Notes under the pieces: model-generated
What the model saw: the letters and a program-made list of their open reading frames with translations, nothing else
Told to the model about the DNA's origin: nothing
Database searches by the model: none
Program-made: the position numbers and the translations under genes
Shown: positions 29,344-29,641 of the stretch, one piece after another
How the letters are laid out: every line of letters begins with the position of its first letter
Numbering within the stretch: position 1 is the first letter of the stretch
Source: a bacterium
GTDB lineage: Bacteria; 4484-113; JAGGVC01
DNA length: 29,641 nucleotides
Assembly (NCBI GenBank): GCA_039961635.1
Contig: JABRWB010000089.1
Span: 1-29,641 of the forward strand
Reading direction: 5' to 3'

Positions 29344-29641
29344 GTGCGGGAACCGCGAAAATCCGAACCTGGGTGATGATTATGGCGGTACGTCGGGAAG
29401 CCCGGTATTTCCAAAAGGGAAGGCGCGGGCTTAAGCAATATTCCGGCCAACCGGACGATCACCTTCGGCCAGAAGGGCGAGACGTACAAGGACAACGTCA
29501 ACATCGGCGCGGATTTGCTGGACGTACTGAACGGCTTCAAAGTGCGGGGCTACATCAAATCCAGCCTGCTGCGCTACGGCGGCTCAAAACCAATTTGCAG
29601 GGGGGAGCGGCGGCTCGCCCTCGCTCTACGAATGATTTGCT
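29344..29641 (+). pseudogene. Interrupted or frameshifted partial ORF at the right edge
   Basis: From the leaderless-type GTG the frame reads VREPRKSEPG and then hits two TGA codons (29374-29379). Beyond them the same frame is open to the edge and, from ~29446, has GC-rich third positions and a protein-like product (RTITFGQKGETYKDNVNIGA, then DLLDVLNGFKVRGY). Another frame over the interrupting part reads DDYGGTSGSPVFPKGKA. Either indels (assembly error or decay) break a gene, or a 10-codon leader peptide precedes a gene whose start I cannot place. I do not recognise the family. The last ~45 nt (GGGGGGAGCGGCGGCTCG and on) look non-coding. Confidence 0.4.

Noticed and set aside
29374-29379. 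Selenocysteine read-through at the TGA TGA pair
   Set aside because: Two consecutive TGA codons after a ten-codon frame, with no recognised selenoprotein motif, make recoding unlikely compared with an indel or a true stop.
1-29641. CRISPR arrays, tRNA or rRNA genes, insertion sequences, integrases
   Set aside because: I saw no regularly spaced repeats, no T-loop GTTCGA-type tRNA cores in a cloverleaf context, and no transposase or recombinase motifs in any frame.

Overview
The window is chromosomal DNA from a bacterium of moderately high GC, except for an AT-richer first ~2.2 kb. It encodes lipoproteins with clear lipoboxes, a MotA/MotB stator with a peptidoglycan-binding OmpA domain, a peptidoglycan carboxypeptidase, a SEDS polymerase and several secreted proteins. 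Together these suggest an envelope-rich, probably diderm and motile organism. Long secreted repeat proteins, operon-poor housekeeping genes (mutS, asnS, hpf) and DUF2905/DUF5665 membrane proteins fit an uncultivated lineage. I cannot place it in a phylum from the sequence alone.

Layout. 1-2215: the 3' part of a secreted PKD plus beta-propeller protein, then two small AT-richer genes separated by a strong hairpin; the first resembles virus structural proteins. 2216-2710: non-coding DNA with palindromic and short tandem repeats. 2711-8755 (+): mutS, a TPR protein, a class I glutamine amidotransferase, a D-Ala-D-Ala carboxypeptidase and a DUF2905 protein, tightly packed. 8752-11211 (-): hpf, a DUF5665 protein and a phosphodiester-glycosidase protein. 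11347-12796 (+): a possible 26-aa leaderless ORF and asnS. 12872-13078 (-): a stand-alone rubredoxin. 13178-17562 (+): a large periplasmic-sensing histidine kinase, overlapping by 4 bp a receiver domain fused to an NAD(P)-dependent thioester-reductase-like SDR. 17644-18759 (-): a REC-HD-GYP regulator, divergent from rodA (18803-19945, +). 20115-26002 (+): a stator locus of motA, motB, two paralogous small membrane proteins, fliL, an NHL/FN3 lipoprotein and a degenerate HD-GYP protein. 26240-29170 (+): a lipoprotein with ten carboxypeptidase-regulatory-like repeats and its own promoter and structured leader. 29171-29641: a dispersed palindrome, a strong terminator, a near-consensus promoter and an interrupted partial ORF.

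Two themes stand out. First, at least five starts have a TATAAT/TATACT hexamer exactly 6 nt before a GTG codon and no Shine-Dalgarno sequence. That is the geometry of leaderless mRNAs, while ATG-start genes here mostly keep a Shine-Dalgarno. Second, two loci look like undescribed signalling arrangements. One is the kinase with the REC-reductase fusion, where phosphorylation may control a redox enzyme rather than DNA binding. The other is the motAB-fliL cluster, which carries tandem membrane-anchored proteins built on what looks like a metal-binding fold that has lost its ligands, and ends with an HD-GYP protein that has lost catalytic metal ligands. All function statements come from motif recognition by eye.
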